This document shows, piece by piece, positions 5,887 through 7,265 of a stretch of DNA of 7,265 bases. The notes beneath the pieces are model-generated. The model worked only from the letters and a program-made list of their open reading frames with translations, ran no database searches and was not told the DNA's origin. This DNA comes from Candidatus Poseidoniales archaeon. Lineage in GTDB: Archaea > Thermoplasmatota > Poseidoniia > Poseidoniales > Poseidoniaceae. A program made the position numbers and the translations under genes. The stretch covers positions 1 through 7,265 of the forward strand of contig QQSG01000026.1 of NCBI GenBank assembly GCA_003602665.1, read 5' to 3'. Position 1 is the stretch's first letter, and every line of letters begins with the position of its first letter.

Positions 5887-7265
5887 ATGTCAAATGTATT
5901 TTCCCAATTGCATCCACAACTGCAATCGTTCATCGAAGAGCGAGGTTGGAATCCCACCCCTATTCAAGAGGCTGCTCTGCCAGATCTCTCGGTAGGAAAG
6001 AACAGACTTCTGATTGCACCCACGGGTTCTGGAAAAACACTCGCTGCTGTACTACCGCTGCTTCATCGATGTAAAGTCGAAGAGTGGGATCCACTTGCAA
6101 TTCTCTACATTACGCCTCTACGTGCACTCAATCGAGACGTTGACCGTCGTCTCGCTGAATTGAGCGAAGTATTGGAATTGAGATTTGGACTTCGTCATGG
6201 GGATACGTCGACTAGTGAACGTGCCCGACAAGTGAGGAAACCACCTCATCTCTTGGTTACTACTCCTGAAACATTCCAATTGATGTTCACAGGCCATCGA
6301 TTACGAGGCTTGCTTAGTAGCGTTAAAGCGGTTATTATTGATGAAGTACACGATTTAGCAGGAAGTGAACGTGGGTGGCAATTACGCCTCGGTCTTGAAC
6401 GCTTAGAAGCCCTAAGTGGGCAGCGTCTTCAACGAATTGGTCTTTCAGCGACTGTTGGTAACCCAAAGCAAGTTGCAGAGTGGATGGCTACTGATTCATG
6501 TCTACCGATCAATGCTCCTGCTGAGCGTTCTACAGTTCTCTCTGTGGAAACTGCACCTCCATTGCCTGAAGATGAAGTGGGAGCCATTGAAATGCGTCTT
6601 TCACCTAGAGCTCATGCTACGTTTCGACTCCTTGCAGAACTTGTTGAAAAAGATCCTCCCTGCCTTGTTTTCGTGAACAGCCGTAATGCAGCCGAAACTG
6701 TTGCGCAGCGCCTACAAACGATGGCCCCCCAACTCAATATTGGTGTCCACCATGGTAGTTTAGCTGCAGAAACGCGTCAGGAAATGGAAGAGAATATTCG
6801 AAATGGTTCTCTTCATGCCCTCATTTGTACTTCAAGTCTTGAACTTGGAATCGATGTAGGTTCGATTCAAAAGATTGTCCAATTAGAGAGTCCACGTTCC
6901 GTCGATCGGATGCTTCAGCGAGTTGGTCGTGCTGACCACCGAATTGGAGGTATTGGTAGAGGCCATCTTCTGGCTTGGGAAACCGATGGTATTGCTGAAG
7001 CTGCTGTCGTAGCACATCGCTCACACATGGGCTACATTGAAGATGTAGAATGGAGGAAACGACCGTACAGTATTGCTGCGAACCAAATCATGCTCATGGC
7101 TCATAGTTTCAAGGTTGTACCCATCGATGAAGTTCATGAAACATTTGCCAATGCTGAACAATTCGGAAACTGGGAACGAAAAGATACGGAAACGATGCTT
7201 GCGGTTCTTTCTGACCGTTGGCTCTTACGATATGCTATCGATGTAAACGAACGCCCATGGTATCG
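5887..7265 (+). CDS. lhr: Lhr-family superfamily 2 helicase (ATP-dependent), N-terminal part only
   Basis: The gene runs off the right edge; 459 codons plus two bases are visible, about half of an archaeal Lhr or Lhr-core protein. Helicase motifs in order: Q-like NPTPIQEAAL (22-31); motif I APTGSGKT (44-51); Ia TPLRALNRD (76-84); Ib TTPET (125-129); motif II DEVH (152-155), followed by LAGSERGWQL, which is typical of Lhr; motif III SAT (187-189); IV LVFVNSRNAAE (260-270); V CTSSLELGIDVGS (314-326); VI QRVGRADHR (344-352). From about residue 385 the sequence enters the winged-helix part. The combination DEVHxLAGxxRG, SLELGIDVG and QRVGRA-H fits Lhr rather than Hel308 or RNA DEAD-box enzymes. 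Lhr proteins are 3'-5' single-stranded DNA translocases that unwind DNA and RNA:DNA hybrids, with a proposed role in repair. Motif VI has Asp350 where the common bacterial form has Gly. The start ATG at 5887 is set by the strong GGAGG just upstream. It probably has no functional tie to the surface protein. Confidence 0.88.
   Translation, partial: MSNVFSQLHPQLQSFIEERGWNPTPIQEAALPDLSVGKNRLLIAPTGSGKTLAAVLPLLHRCKVEEWDPLAILYITPLRALNRDVDRRLAELSEVLELRFGLRHGDTSTSERARQVRKPPHLLVTTPETFQLMFTGHRLRGLLSSVKAVIIDEVHDLAGSERGWQLRLGLERLEALSGQRLQRIGLSATVGNPKQVAEWMATDSCLPINAPAERSTVLSVETAPPLPEDEVGAIEMRLSPRAHATFRLLAELVEKDPPCLVFVNSRNAAETVAQRLQTMAPQLNIGVHHGSLAAETRQEMEENIRNGSLHALICTSSLELGIDVGSIQKIVQLESPRSVDRMLQRVGRADHRIGGIGRGHLLAWETDGIAEAAVVAHRSHMGYIEDVEWRKRPYSIAANQIMLMAHSFKVVPIDEVHETFANAEQFGNWERKDTETMLAVLSDRWLLRYAIDVNERPWY

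Noticed and set aside
6416..7024. Plus-strand (6416-6676) and minus-strand (6821-7024) frames within the helicase
   Set aside because: The helicase frame contains all ordered motifs through this stretch, so these are shadow frames.

Overview
The window looks like a piece of a planktonic marine euryarchaeal genome, most likely Marine Group II (Poseidoniales). That placement is an inference from gene content and style: a giant secreted protein of beta-sandwich modules with a membrane anchor and a poly-Asp/Glu cytoplasmic tail, an S26 signal peptidase of the short archaeal/Sec11 type, an Lhr-family helicase, moderate GC, and close gene packing with purine-rich ribosome-binding sites. No rRNA or other marker gene is present to prove it.

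Layout. On the minus strand, two genes run leftwards from a divergent intergenic region: a 127-residue protein with two membrane segments (589 to 206), followed 5 bases later by the N-terminal third or so of an S26-family signal peptidase (200 to the left edge, truncated by the window). On the plus strand, after a 127-base divergent gap, one very large gene (717 to 5816, 1699 residues) fills about 70% of the window. It encodes an exported, probably N-glycosylated cell-surface protein. Its order is: signal peptide; beta-strand repeats resembling propeller blades; two tandem copies of a beta-sandwich module; a long middle region; two Ig-like modules, the first with a textbook EF-hand-type calcium loop; a CARDB-like domain; a single transmembrane helix; and an extremely acidic cytoplasmic tail. 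After a 70-base gap with a strong ribosome-binding site comes the start of an Lhr-type superfamily 2 helicase (5887 to the right edge, truncated).

How the genes relate. The signal peptidase and the small membrane protein are probably co-transcribed and may belong together in membrane or secretion biology. The giant protein, transcribed away from them, is itself a Sec-type substrate, so a functional link is possible but unproven. The helicase is a nucleic-acid enzyme with no evident link to the surface protein. No RNA genes, mobile elements, CRISPR arrays or confident terminators were seen. The most unusual object is the giant surface protein, particularly its acidic intracellular tail.
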